Below, in pieces: positions 34,400-42,933 of a stretch of DNA of 64,000 nt. Below the pieces are notes generated by a model. It was not told where the DNA came from and did no database searches. It saw only the letters and a program-made list of their open reading frames with translations. The position numbers and the translations under genes are program-made. Every line of letters begins with the position of its first letter. The stretch's first letter is position 1. This DNA comes from Streptomyces sp. ADI95-17 (GTDB taxonomy: Bacteria; Actinomycetota; Actinomycetes; Streptomycetales; Streptomycetaceae), in contig NZ_ML123044.1 in NCBI RefSeq assembly GCF_003846175.1, positions 1,524,535 through 1,588,534 on the forward strand. Direction: 5' to 3'.

Positions 34400-35287
34400 C
34401 TACTTCACGTCGACGAAGTCGCCGGCGGTGGTGACGGCCGGGGTGGTGGACGTACCCGCGAAGCTGTAGCGCCAGTAGCCGTCGACCGAGGCCTTGACCG
34501 TGGTCTTCAGGTTCCCGGTGCTGTTCGTCTTGATCGTCTTGACCGTGGAGTACGTGGAGCTGGTCTTCTTGCGGAACTGGAGCTTCACGGACTGCGTCGC
34601 GTAACCGTGGTACGCGTGGTCCTCCCAGTTCGCCCGCGACAGCTTCCCGGTGACCGTGATGGTCCCGCCCTTCTTGACCGGCTCCGGGGCGGCGTTGACC
34701 GTCAGCTTCGACAGCCGCTGCACCCGGGCGGTGCTGTAGAAGTCGGTGTAGGCGATGTCGGTCTGGTTACCGGCGAGCGCGCCCGCGGAGACGTGCCAGG
34801 TTCCGGCCAGCGCGTTCTTGTACAGGTCGTAGCGCGGGTCGATCGTGAACGTCAGCTTGCAGGTCGAGGTCGTCGCGTTGACCTTGGTGCACGTCGACAC
34901 GTCCTCGTTCGGCAGGATCGCGCCGTCGATGGTGTCCGGCGAGTCCGGGTTGGTGCCGTGCCACAGGTCGGCGTAGGCGTCGACGACACCGGACGCGTGC
35001 GACGCGGTGACCGAGATGGAGATCGTCTTCTTGGCGGTGGTGCCCAGGACGACGTCCTTGCCACCGTTGACGACGACCTTGGAGATGACGGGTTCCGACG
35101 CGTCGGCGGCGGTGGCCGCGGCGGCCTTCGAGGCGCCCCGGGCGGCGGCGGTGCCGAAGACCTCGGCACCCGACGTCGGCTTGTTCAGGTTCGGAACGGA
35201 GTGGTCGCCCGCGTGGGCGGCCGGAACAGCCAGAGCAGACAGGGCCAGGGCGCCGGAAACGGCAGCAACAGTGGCACGAATACGCAT
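34400..35287 (-). CDS. Secreted protein, paralogue B (longer copy)
   Basis: 295 residues, ATG 35287. Signal peptide MRIRATVAAVSGALALSALA ending AHA-G. A 40-residue Ala/Ser spacer absent from paralogue A is followed by the same Ig-like region and NWEDHAYHGYATQSVKLQFRKK motif. It retains the 15-residue insert TIKTNSTGNLKTTVK near the C-terminus, flanked by 11-bp direct repeats at 34493-34503 and 34538-34548. No known catalytic residues. Likely a secreted or wall-associated protein. The pair arose by tandem duplication. Confidence 0.87.
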   Translation of the reverse strand: MRIRATVAAVSGALALSALAVPAAHAGDHSVPNLNKPTSGAEVFGTAAARGASKAAAATAADASEPVISKVVVNGGKDVVLGTTAKKTISISVTASHASGVVDAYADLWHGTNPDSPDTIDGAILPNEDVSTCTKVNATTSTCKLTFTIDPRYDLYKNALAGTWHVSAGALAGNQTDIAYTDFYSTARVQRLSKLTVNAAPEPVKKGGTITVTGKLSRANWEDHAYHGYATQSVKLQFRKKTSSTYSTVKTIKTNSTGNLKTTVKASVDGYWRYSFAGTSTTPAVTTAGDFVDVK

Positions 35288-35571
35288 GTGTTTCCCCAGT
35301 GGAGAAAGAGCCCCGCGGGCACATGACGTGCCGCGCGCGGAGCTGGTTCGGACTGTGAGTCTGCTGACTCGACAGACCAGACCCGCAACGCATGTGAAGG
35401 GTTGTACACGAAGTTGAACTTCTCGCGAAGATCCTTCGGACGGGGCAGTCCGGTGGGCCCCGGACCACGCCGGCCGACGTCCGTGACCGTCTGCAAGTCG
35501 AACCAGCGGTCACCGACGTCCGTGACCGTCTGCAAGTCGAACCAGCGGTCACCGACGTCCGTGACCGTCTG
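35288..35571. other. Intergenic region upstream of paralogue B
   Basis: 284 bp. Contains the minus-strand promoter region of paralogue B, a perfect palindrome gaagtt-g-aacttc (35410-35422), and most of the 39-bp tandem array that repeats the 3' end of the next gene. No coding sequence is credible. Confidence 0.6.
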
Positions 35572-35591
35572 TCAGTCGAACCAGCGGTCCC
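35475..35591. repeat. 39-bp tandem repeat duplicating the 3' end of the sacsin-type ATPase gene, 3 copies
   Basis: Units at 35475-35513 and 35514-35552 are identical; the third (35553-35591) contains the gene's last codons and its stop (35572-35574). The first two copies carry gca where the third has tca, so the stop is not repeated. Period 39 keeps the frame (13 residues). Confidence 0.92.
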
Positions 35592-38500
35592 GGGCCAGCT
35601 CCTGGGTCCGGGACGGGTCCTCCAGCAGCGCCGCGACCTCGAAGCGGCGCGGCCACTGGCCCGCCGCCCAGGCCAGGCCCGCCGCGACGCCCTCCAGCGT
35701 GGCGGCGTGGACCGTGCCGTCGGGGGTGCGGCGCCAGTCCAGTTCGACGCCGCCCGCGCGCAGTTCGCCGTGCTCGACGTACGCGTCCGGCGTCCCGGCG
35801 CCGAGCAGCACCCGCACCGCGTCCGGCACCCGGTGCTCCTCGCCCTCCGTCGACACCTCCGCCTCGACGCTCTCGCCGAGCCGGCGCACCTGGAACAGCT
35901 CGGCCAGCTCCGCCGCACGCGTCGGGGCGACCGGGAGCAGCGGGAGCCCGTCGGTGAGCGGCAGCAGATCGGGGGCGTCCGCGATCACGGCGTCCGCCGC
36001 GTCGACGACCCGTACCTCGCCGTCGACCACGGCCCGCAGCTCGTCCGGCAGCGTGACCTGCTCCGGGTCGAGCTCGGCCAGCGCCGTGTACAGGGAGTGC
36101 AGTTGTACGGGGCCGACCGGGCGCTCGTCGTCCGCGAGCCGGCCGAGGAGTTCGGCGGCGCCGCCCGGCTCGTCGAGCAGGGCCGCCACGGAGGTCCGTA
36201 CGCCGAGGGCGCGCAGCACCTGGGCGTCGTCGAAGCCGGTGGCGTCGGCGGAGTCGTACAGCCCGGCCAGCCGGGGGTCGCCGCCCGCGGCGCGCAGCCC
36301 GGCGGGGCGGCGGCCGTCGAGCACCGGGTGGTCGCGCAGCCACCAGGCCGTGTACGGGCGCACCGACCGGGTGGTGCCGTCCGGCAGCAGCACCCGCACC
36401 GGCTGGGTCAGCGCGTCACGCAGCGGCGGCCGGGCGAGCATGGCGAGCGCCTGCGGCCAGGCGTCGTCGTCGACCAGGTCCAGATCGCGGACCGCGACGA
36501 TCTCGGTGGCGACCGGCGGCACGGGGGTGTCGGGAAGCTGGTCGAGGATGTCCTCGCACCACACGTCCACGGCGTCCAGCAGCCCGGCGTCGTCGGGCTC
36601 GGCGAAGTCGCCCTCGCGCGGTTCCAGTTCGTCCGGGTCCAGCACCACGTCGGTGGTCCGTACGAGGGCGAAGGTGGCGAGCACACCGCAGGCGGTGAGC
36701 GGCTGCTCGCCCCAGCGGTCGGCCAGCTCCTGGTCGCAGAGCGCCAGTTCGCCCTCGCGCATGATGGCGGCGAACGGGCTCGCGGGCAGCACCAGTTCGC
36801 CCGCGGGGGCCGGTTCGCCGTCCTCGTCGGGGAGGGCGAGGGCGCCGAGCCAGGGCTCGTCGCCGGGTGCCAGATCGGCGTCCCGTACGAGGGTGAGCAC
36901 GGTCTCGGCGAGCTCGTCGCCGTCCAGCGCGTCCTCGTCCCAGATCTCACCCGCGTCCAGCGACCCGGCGACGGCGGCCCGCACCTGCGGGGTCGTCAGC
37001 ACGGCGCGCGGGGTGGCGGGCAGGGCGCCCAGCTTCTCCAGCAGCGGATGGGCGGCGTCCGGGTGGGCGACCTTCAGCCCGAGCCGGGCGAGGCGTTCCA
37101 GCACCGGTCCGCCGGCCGCGTCGGGCAGCGGCAACAGCACCTGGCGGGGCCCGATGGTGGTGCGGGGCACGGCCGGGGCGCCGGAGTCCGCGTCCTGTGC
37201 CGTTCCGGCCAGCGGTACGGGCAGGCCGGAGAGGCGGTCCGGGTCGATGCCGGAGAGGCTGTCGTACAGCCGCCGCCACCAGCCGGGGTCGCGCTCCAGA
37301 CCGGCGAGGCGGTCGATCGCCTCGGTCAGCGGGACCCGGGCGACCTGGAGCGTACGCAGCTCGCTGCGGCGTTCCAGTCCGGCGGGCAGCAGACACGGCA
37401 GGACCTCGGCGAGCACCCGTACGGTCTCGGCGCCGACCCCTTCCAGCACCTCGGCCTCGACGGGCCGCAGCGCGGTGGTGGCCGGGGCGGGAAGGCCGTC
37501 CGGCTGCGCGTCCCAGGTGTCCCAGCGGTCCGCCTCGGCGGTGGTGTCGCGCGGGGCGGCGGGGGCCAGGAACGCGACGCGCGGCAGCCGCTCCAGGATC
37601 GCGCCGCGCAGCGCACCGTCCAGTTCGCCCTTGCCGAGCGGTCCCGGTACGAGGTCGATGGTGTCGACGGACACCGGCTGCCAGCCGGCGAGCAGCTCGG
37701 CGTACGCGTCGGCGGCGCGCTGCACCAGGAATTCGGTGAGCGGTCCCGGCGCGAAGTGGCGGCGGGCGGTGTCGAGCGGCAGCGAGGCGATGAGCAGGGC
37801 GGGGATGCCGAGCGGTTCGTCGGTGGGGGTGGGCGCGTGGACGACGGGGAGGGTACGGGGGCGTACCGGGGCGCCCTCCGCGTCCACCGGGACCGCCCAG
37901 GTGACCGACCAGTGCGGTCGCAGCCGCTCCTCGCGGGGGCGGTCGGCGAGCAGCGCGGGCTCGACGGGGCCGTGGTGGGCGACCGTGCGCCAGCGGTTCG
38001 TACCGTGCGCGGAGTCCTCGACGTGGGTGTACGGGCCGTGCTGCGAGCGGCGCAGCGTCCGTACGGTGTCCGGGGTCTCGATCACGATCTCTTCGAGGCC
38101 GCGCAGGGTGAGCAGCAGGGCGTCGTCGACCGCGTCGAGCAGCCGGGCCACGAGGTCCTCGGCGCCGCCGTCGCGCAGCGGGAGGACGACGACGGTGTCG
38201 TACCCGTCGGGTGCGGTGCCCTCGGCGGGCAGCGGGAGCCGGAGCAGCGGTACGTGACCGTCGCGGCGGCGCAGTTCGTCGCCGAGGCCGGGGCTGGCGA
38301 CGGCCGCCCGGGCGGCGAGGTCGCGGGCCTCGGCGAGCGACCAGCGGACGCCGCCGTGCCGGCCGACGACGGCGGGCTCGTCACTCACCGCGAGCACGGC
38401 GGCGAACCCGACGCCGAACCTGCCGACGGCTCCTTCGTGGCCCTCGCGCTTGGCGGAGGCGCGCAGGGTGGACAGGGACTCCACGCCGGTGGCGTCGAGG

Positions 38501-38778
38501 GGTGCGCCGGTGTTGGCGGCGGCGAGGACGGCGGGGTTGTCCGGGGTCGCCGGGTGCAGGGTGAGCCGGAGCCGGCCGGGGACCTGTGCGCGGGCGGCGG
38601 CGTCGGCGGCGTTCTGGGCCAGCTCGACGACGAGGCGGTCGCGGTAGCCGCCGAGCGCGAGGTCCTCCTCGGCGTTGGCGTCCTCGCGGAACCTGGCGGG
38701 ACCGGCGCCCCAGGCGTCGAGCACACCGCGCCGCAGCCGTGCGGTCCCGAACGGATCGGCCCCCTCGGTCGCATTCAT
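35572..38778 (-). CDS. Large GHKL ATPase with sacsin N-terminal-type domain
   Basis: 1068 residues from ATG 38778. Residues about 35-260 form a GHKL/Hsp90-like ATPase: DRLVVELAQNAADAAARA (N-box), AANTGAPLDATG, and GRFGVGFAAVLAVSD. The rest is a long alternation of predicted helices and loops rich in Asp, Leu and Pro with no catalytic motif, ending RDRWFD. Proteins with this N-terminal domain are annotated as sacsin-like ATPases in actinobacteria; they are thought to act as chaperone-like or defence-like ATPases but none is well characterised. No adjacent partner gene is evident. An antisense frame on the plus strand is a shadow. Confidence 0.87.
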   Translation of the reverse strand: MNATEGADPFGTARLRRGVLDAWGAGPARFREDANAEEDLALGGYRDRLVVELAQNAADAAARAQVPGRLRLTLHPATPDNPAVLAAANTGAPLDATGVESLSTLRASAKREGHEGAVGRFGVGFAAVLAVSDEPAVVGRHGGVRWSLAEARDLAARAAVASPGLGDELRRRDGHVPLLRLPLPAEGTAPDGYDTVVVLPLRDGGAEDLVARLLDAVDDALLLTLRGLEEIVIETPDTVRTLRRSQHGPYTHVEDSAHGTNRWRTVAHHGPVEPALLADRPREERLRPHWSVTWAVPVDAEGAPVRPRTLPVVHAPTPTDEPLGIPALLIASLPLDTARRHFAPGPLTEFLVQRAADAYAELLAGWQPVSVDTIDLVPGPLGKGELDGALRGAILERLPRVAFLAPAAPRDTTAEADRWDTWDAQPDGLPAPATTALRPVEAEVLEGVGAETVRVLAEVLPCLLPAGLERRSELRTLQVARVPLTEAIDRLAGLERDPGWWRRLYDSLSGIDPDRLSGLPVPLAGTAQDADSGAPAVPRTTIGPRQVLLPLPDAAGGPVLERLARLGLKVAHPDAAHPLLEKLGALPATPRAVLTTPQVRAAVAGSLDAGEIWDEDALDGDELAETVLTLVRDADLAPGDEPWLGALALPDEDGEPAPAGELVLPASPFAAIMREGELALCDQELADRWGEQPLTACGVLATFALVRTTDVVLDPDELEPREGDFAEPDDAGLLDAVDVWCEDILDQLPDTPVPPVATEIVAVRDLDLVDDDAWPQALAMLARPPLRDALTQPVRVLLPDGTTRSVRPYTAWWLRDHPVLDGRRPAGLRAAGGDPRLAGLYDSADATGFDDAQVLRALGVRTSVAALLDEPGGAAELLGRLADDERPVGPVQLHSLYTALAELDPEQVTLPDELRAVVDGEVRVVDAADAVIADAPDLLPLTDGLPLLPVAPTRAAELAELFQVRRLGESVEAEVSTEGEEHRVPDAVRVLLGAGTPDAYVEHGELRAGGVELDWRRTPDGTVHAATLEGVAAGLAWAAGQWPRRFEVAALLEDPSRTQELARDRWFD

Positions 38779-38979
38779 GCTCACGCTCTGACTCCGCTCT
38801 TTCCGATAGCGCACTGCCCGTGCCGCCAAGTGTGCGCCCGAAGGTACCGGGTCCTCGCACCGGACGGGGCCCGCCGAACAGCGCTTCGGCCGGTTCGGGC
38901 CCTTGGGCTCCGCGTTTGGCTCCCGCGAGGGCTTCCGCGTTGGCCGGAGGTTGCCGCACCGCCCTCCACGGCAAGGGTT

Positions 38980-39003
38980 CCGTCCTCAATCGCCGGACGG
39001 GCT
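38980..39003 (-). repeat. Interspersed repeat copy 1 (inverted)
   Basis: Contains gtcctcaatcgccggac, complement of the 17-bp core in copies 2 and 3. This word is a familiar intergenic element in many Streptomyces genomes. Confidence 0.75.
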
Positions 39004-39134
39004 GGGTTTGCCGGGCTGGAGCAGATCGTCCGGTCCGGGTTTGCCGGGCCGGCGCGGATCATCCGGCCCCGGTTTGGTGAGCCGGCACGGGTCGCCCGGC
39101 CCGGGTTTGCCAGGCCGACGCGGATTGCCTGAAC
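39004..39134. repeat. 33-bp degenerate tandem repeat, 4 units
   Basis: Units at 39004, 39037, 39070 and 39103 each begin (c/g)ggtttg and end near ccgg; about 70-80% similar by eye. No unique spacers, so not CRISPR. Confidence 0.75.
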
Positions 39135-39371
39135 GGACGGAAGGTCCCCGGACGGAAGATCCTCGGACGTACGGAAGATCCCCGGGCCGACCTAAAGCCC
39201 CTCGGCCGGCGGAAGACCCTCAAACCGCCGGAGGATCCCCGAACCGACGTAAGCCCCTCGGCCGGCGGAAGACCCCCGGACGTCGAAATCCCAGCCCTCG
39301 GCGAATCTCCGGACGGACGGCAGAACCCTGGGCCCGCAGAAAGCCCGGTCCCCGGACGAGCGACAAGATCA

Positions 39372-39393
39372 AGCCCGTCCGGCGATTGAGGAC
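39372..39393 (+). repeat. Interspersed repeat copy 2
   Basis: Contains gtccggcgattgaggac preceded by agccc. Confidence 0.75.
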
Positions 39394-39429
39394 AAAGCGG
39401 TGCGCCGGGGGCACCCGGCATCCCGCTCA

Positions 39430-39453
39430 AGCCTGTCCGGCGATTGAGGACGG
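39430..39453 (+). repeat. Interspersed repeat copy 3
   Basis: Contains gtccggcgattgaggac preceded by agcct, 58 bp after copy 2 in the same orientation. Confidence 0.75.
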
Positions 39454-39506
39454 AACCGGCCCGCCGGAGCAACCCGCACCCCCACGCACCCCGCCCCGGC
39501 CCCCGC

Positions 39507-40442
39507 CTACGAGTGGCCGAGGTCCTCCGTCGGCGCGTCCGCCTCCGCCGGGACGGAGCCGGAGTCCCGGGCCGGCCGCAACGGGTACTCGTCCACCTGC
39601 ATCGTGTCCAGCGCATGCGGCGCCGGCTTCGGCGGCTTCGGCATCACCGCCGCCTCCGAGTGCCCACCGCACCCGTACGACAGCGACACGACCCGCCCGT
39701 CCGCCGGACCGAACTCGTTCGCGCACACCCCGAACGCCTGCCGCAGCGAGCCCGCCAACGGCACCAGGAACGCGCAGGTCACACACGAGGCCGGGGCCGC
39801 CTGGGCCATCGGCGTCTTCGCGCCGAACGCCTCGTCCCACCGGTCGGCCGCCGCATGCAGCCCGTACCGGGACAGCACCCGCGCCCGCCGCATGCCGAGC
39901 TCGTCCGCGACGGCCGCGATCGAGCCCCGGCTCGTCGTCGCGGGGCGGGTCGTCAGCTCCGCGTCCTCCGCGTCGACGAGGTCGGCCATCTCCTGCGAGA
40001 CCTCGGAGACCGCGGAGTTCGGCGGCGGCTCGTCCTCACCGGTGTAGCCGGGCTCCAGGCGGATGTCGTCCGCCTCGGTGGGCAGCAGATCGCCCGGTCC
40101 CATGTCGCCCGGGCGCAGCCGCTCGCTCCACGGCACCCACTCCGGGGCGAGGATCGCGTCACTGCCGGGCAGCAGCACCGTTTCGTCGAGGGTGACGTTC
40201 TTCGCGCGGGAGGCCCGGGCGACCGTCACCGCCCAGCGCCAGCCCCGGTAGCCGGGCTTCTTGCACTCGAAGAAGTGCGTGACGACCCGGTCCCCCTCGG
40301 AGACCACGGCCACATGCTCACCGACGACCCCCGGCGCGGCTGCCTCCTCGGCCGCCGCGCGGGCCAGGTCTACCGCCTCGGCGCACAGACGGTCGGGAAC
40401 AGGGGTACGGGCCGTACGGCTTCGCGTCGTCGCAGCACTCAC
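39507..40442 (-). CDS. DUF3027 domain protein
   Basis: 311 residues from GTG 40442 (VSAATTRSRTAR), with GAGAGAAG upstream. Recognised as DUF3027 from VTHFFECKKPGYRGWRWAVTVARASRAK, LLPGSDAILAPEWVPW, and the C-terminal cysteines CVTCAFLVPLAGSLRQAFGVCANEFGPADGRVVSLSYGCGGHSEA (likely Zn site). An acidic linker separates the two. Function unknown; a conserved actinobacterial protein usually adjacent to the MFS/DUF2771/mqnB cluster, as here. Divergent from the MFS gene across 524 bp. Confidence 0.9.
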   Translation of the reverse strand: MSAATTRSRTARTPVPDRLCAEAVDLARAAAEEAAAPGVVGEHVAVVSEGDRVVTHFFECKKPGYRGWRWAVTVARASRAKNVTLDETVLLPGSDAILAPEWVPWSERLRPGDMGPGDLLPTEADDIRLEPGYTGEDEPPPNSAVSEVSQEMADLVDAEDAELTTRPATTSRGSIAAVADELGMRRARVLSRYGLHAAADRWDEAFGAKTPMAQAAPASCVTCAFLVPLAGSLRQAFGVCANEFGPADGRVVSLSYGCGGHSEAAVMPKPPKPAPHALDTMQVDEYPLRPARDSGSVPAEADAPTEDLGHS

Positions 40443-40966
40443 AGGTCTCGCTTCTCTCCTACGCCAGTCTCACGAGCGCGCCAGCACATCCATCGATTTC
40501 GGCCATGACGGGTGGGGGCGGAGCGGACCTGGGGGCCGCGTCGACGTCCACACCCGTTACTGCCTGCCTCGGGCACACCTTCTGCAACCCATTCTGCGGG
40601 ATCGCCGAGAGGCGCGCGGCCGAGAACAACCGCCGGTGGCGCGCTACGCACGCTACCCTCTCCGCCGCCCCCCGCCCACCTGCCCGTCCCAAACAACGCC
40701 GGATCCCGTGCCGAACAACGCCGGATCCGGTGGCGAACAACCCGTGTCCGATGCCGCGTCGCCCACGCAGAACGCCCGCCGGAGCCCACCCAGAATGCCT
40801 GCCGGAGAACACGCGGAACGCCTGCTGGAGCCCACGTCCGGCCGCCGCCCCGGGCCCGCCCCGGCCCCGTCAGGCAGGGGCGGATCACTGACCCGACAGG
40901 GCCAAGTGTGCCGCGCCCCGTGCCGATGCCGGTTCGGCACCACCACGGCTGGGGCACTATGACGAA
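40443..40966. other. 524-bp divergent intergenic region with short repeats
   Basis: No gene with a start signal. Contains repeated gccgaacaacgccggatcc-like words (40685-40735) and three copies of gaacgcc/gaatgcc units followed by gccggag (40770-40850). Promoters of DUF3027 and the MFS gene must lie at its ends. Confidence 0.6.
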
Positions 40967-42391
40967 GTGACTTCCGCCAGGTCGCACGAAGAATCCGGCC
41001 CGCTCCGCAGGACGGGCCGGGCGGTCGGTCATGCCCTCCACAAGCCGTTCACCGGCACCGCGAAGGGCATCCGGAAAGCAACGCACGCGCACGGCGCCGG
41101 TGAGTCCGGGCTCGGCAAACTGATCGAACTGCACGCCGTGAACGGCGCGGGCGACGTGATGATCACGGTCGCGCTCGCCTCGACGGTCTTCTTCTCCGTA
41201 CCGACGGACGAGGCCCGCGGCCGGGTCGCCCTCTACCTCGCCGTCACCATGGCCCCCTTCACGCTCCTGGCCCCCGTGATCGGCCCGCTCCTGGACCGGC
41301 TGCCGCACGGCCGCCGCGCCGCGATGGCCGGGTCGATGCTGGCCCGTGCGGTGCTGGCGCTCACCATGTCGGGCGCGGTCGCCACCGGCGGCCTGGAGCT
41401 GTATCCGGCCGCGCTGGGCGTCCTGGTCTGCTCCAAGGCGTACGGGGTGGTGCGCAGCGCCGTCGTGCCGCGTCTGCTGCCGCCGCGTTTCTCCCTGGTG
41501 AAGGCGAATTCCCGGGTCACCCTGGCCGGGCTCCTGGCGACCGGGATCGCGGCACCGATCGGGGCGGGGCTCCAGACCGTCGGGCCCGGCTGGCCGCTGT
41601 ACGGCGCGTGCGTGATCTTCCTCGGCGGGACCGTGCTCGCCTTCACGCTGCCGCACAAGGTCGACTCCGCGAAGGGCGAGCGGAAGGCCCAGCTGGTGGA
41701 GCCGCACGGCGTGGCGGTCTCCCTGAGCGAGCCGGGGGGCGCCGGCAGGCGGCCGGGCCGGGCGCGGCGCCGGGAGCGGAACGGCGAGAAGCGGCCCGGT
41801 CTGCGGTCCGTGGGCCCGTCCGTACTGAACGGGCTCCAGGCCAACTCCGCGCACCGCGCGCTCTCCGGCTTCCTGATCTTCTTCCTGGCGTTCCTGCTGC
41901 GCGAGCACCCGCTCGCCGGGCAGAGCGCCGCCGTCTCACTCGGCATCGCCGGCGTCGCGGCCGGCGTGGGCAACGCGTCCGGCACGGCCGTCGGCTCCTG
42001 GCTGCGGGCCCGCGGCCCCGAGATGATCGTCGTCTCCGTGCTGGCCCTGGCCCTGCTCGTCGCGGTGCTCGCCGCGCTCTTCTTCAGCACGGTCATGGTC
42101 GCCGCGCTCAGCGCCACCGCGGGTTTCACGCTGGCCCTGTCGAAACTCTCGCTGGACGCGATGATCCAGCGCGACGTACCCGAAGAGGTACGCAGCTCAG
42201 CGTTCGCCCGGTCCGAGACCGTGCTCCAGATGGCCTGGGTGGTCGGCGGCGGCATCGGCATCGCCCTCCCCCTCAACGGCGTACTGGGCATGTCGGTCGC
42301 CGCGGGCATCCTCGCCCTCGGCGCCGCAACGTCCGTACGGGGTCTGCTGAGCGCGGCGCGCCGCGGCTCGCCGCACCCCCGCGTGGCGTGA
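40967..42391 (+). CDS. MFS-family membrane transporter
   Basis: 474 residues from GTG 40967. N-terminal 45-residue hydrophilic tail (HALHKPFTGTAKGIRKATHAHGAG), then about twelve hydrophobic helices with a GPLLDRLPHGRR loop between helices 2 and 3 and a basic central loop (PGRARRRERNGEKRPG). Substrate unknown. First gene of an MFS-DUF2771-mqnB-mqnD run on the plus strand. The same order is known around the S. coelicolor mqnB (SCO4327) and mqnD (SCO4326) genes. The stop is 27 nt before DUF2771. Confidence 0.88.
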   Translation: MTSARSHEESGPLRRTGRAVGHALHKPFTGTAKGIRKATHAHGAGESGLGKLIELHAVNGAGDVMITVALASTVFFSVPTDEARGRVALYLAVTMAPFTLLAPVIGPLLDRLPHGRRAAMAGSMLARAVLALTMSGAVATGGLELYPAALGVLVCSKAYGVVRSAVVPRLLPPRFSLVKANSRVTLAGLLATGIAAPIGAGLQTVGPGWPLYGACVIFLGGTVLAFTLPHKVDSAKGERKAQLVEPHGVAVSLSEPGGAGRRPGRARRRERNGEKRPGLRSVGPSVLNGLQANSAHRALSGFLIFFLAFLLREHPLAGQSAAVSLGIAGVAAGVGNASGTAVGSWLRARGPEMIVVSVLALALLVAVLAALFFSTVMVAALSATAGFTLALSKLSLDAMIQRDVPEEVRSSAFARSETVLQMAWVVGGGIGIALPLNGVLGMSVAAGILALGAATSVRGLLSAARRGSPHPRVA

Positions 42392-42418
42392 ACCGGAGCG
42401 ACCGATAGCCTTCGGCCC

Positions 42419-42898
42419 ATGACCGTTGCGTTCTTCTCCGGTAAGGGCCGCCGAATCGGCGTCGCTCTTGGTGCCGTGTCCGCGGGACTCCTTGTCCTCT
42501 CCGCCTGCGACAAGCCGACGCCGCTCGCGACCGTAACGGTCGGCGGCAACTCGGTGAGCGCCGAGGCGTCCTGCTACAACGACGGCAAGGCCCTCGACAA
42601 GTCCGAGTACCAGAGCTGCCTCAACAAGAAGGCGGAGAAGTCCGTCGAGGTCGCGATGGACGACAAGGTCCGCTTCGGCGTCGACCCCGAGGTCGCGGAC
42701 AACGGCTGGACCCTGTTCATCAACGGTCAGCAGGCCGAGCAGGAGCCGTACAAGAAGACCTACCGGTCCATCCCGGGCAGCGCCTTCTTCTCCAGCCAGA
42801 CCGGCGAGACCACGAACAAGACGCAGATCAGCATCGTGGAGACCAAGGGCAAGGAGCTCGTCGGCATCTGGCACTTCGAGCTGAAGAAGACCTCCTGA
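42419..42898 (+). CDS. DUF2771 lipoprotein
   Basis: 159 residues, ATG 42419. Signal peptide ending in lipobox LVLSAC (lipidated Cys30 region). The mature part contains ATVTVGGNSVSAEASCYNDGK and DNGWTLFINGQQ, characteristic of DUF2771. An extracytoplasmic lipoprotein of unknown role, found next to mqnB in actinobacteria. The GGAGG before mqnB begins 20 nt after its stop, so the genes may be cotranscribed. Confidence 0.9.
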   Translation: MTVAFFSGKGRRIGVALGAVSAGLLVLSACDKPTPLATVTVGGNSVSAEASCYNDGKALDKSEYQSCLNKKAEKSVEVAMDDKVRFGVDPEVADNGWTLFINGQQAEQEPYKKTYRSIPGSAFFSSQTGETTNKTQISIVETKGKELVGIWHFELKKTS

Positions 42899-42933
42899 TC
42901 CCCTCCCCCTCCTGACCTCGGAGGATTCGCCCC

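Larger units (their letters stand above)
38779..39506. other. 728-bp repeat-rich intergenic region
   Basis: No credible gene; long open frames here are GC artefacts. It holds three copies of a 17-bp core repeat (gtccggcgattgaggac and its complement), a 33-bp tandem array (39004-39134) and a run of degenerate ~18-bp units rich in ccggaggatcc-like words (39135-39370). Confidence 0.75.

Noticed and set aside
35402..39132. Very long plus-strand frames antisense to the sacsin-type ATPase gene
   Set aside because: Ser/Arg- or Gly/Val-rich composition and no start signals. The minus-strand frame has a full GHKL domain.
39004..39134. Possible CRISPR array
   Set aside because: Repeats are contiguous, without unique spacers or cas genes.
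38903..40195. 430-residue plus-strand frame through the repeat region and DUF3027
   Set aside because: Composition is pure Pro/Arg repeat; it crosses the DUF3027 gene in antisense.
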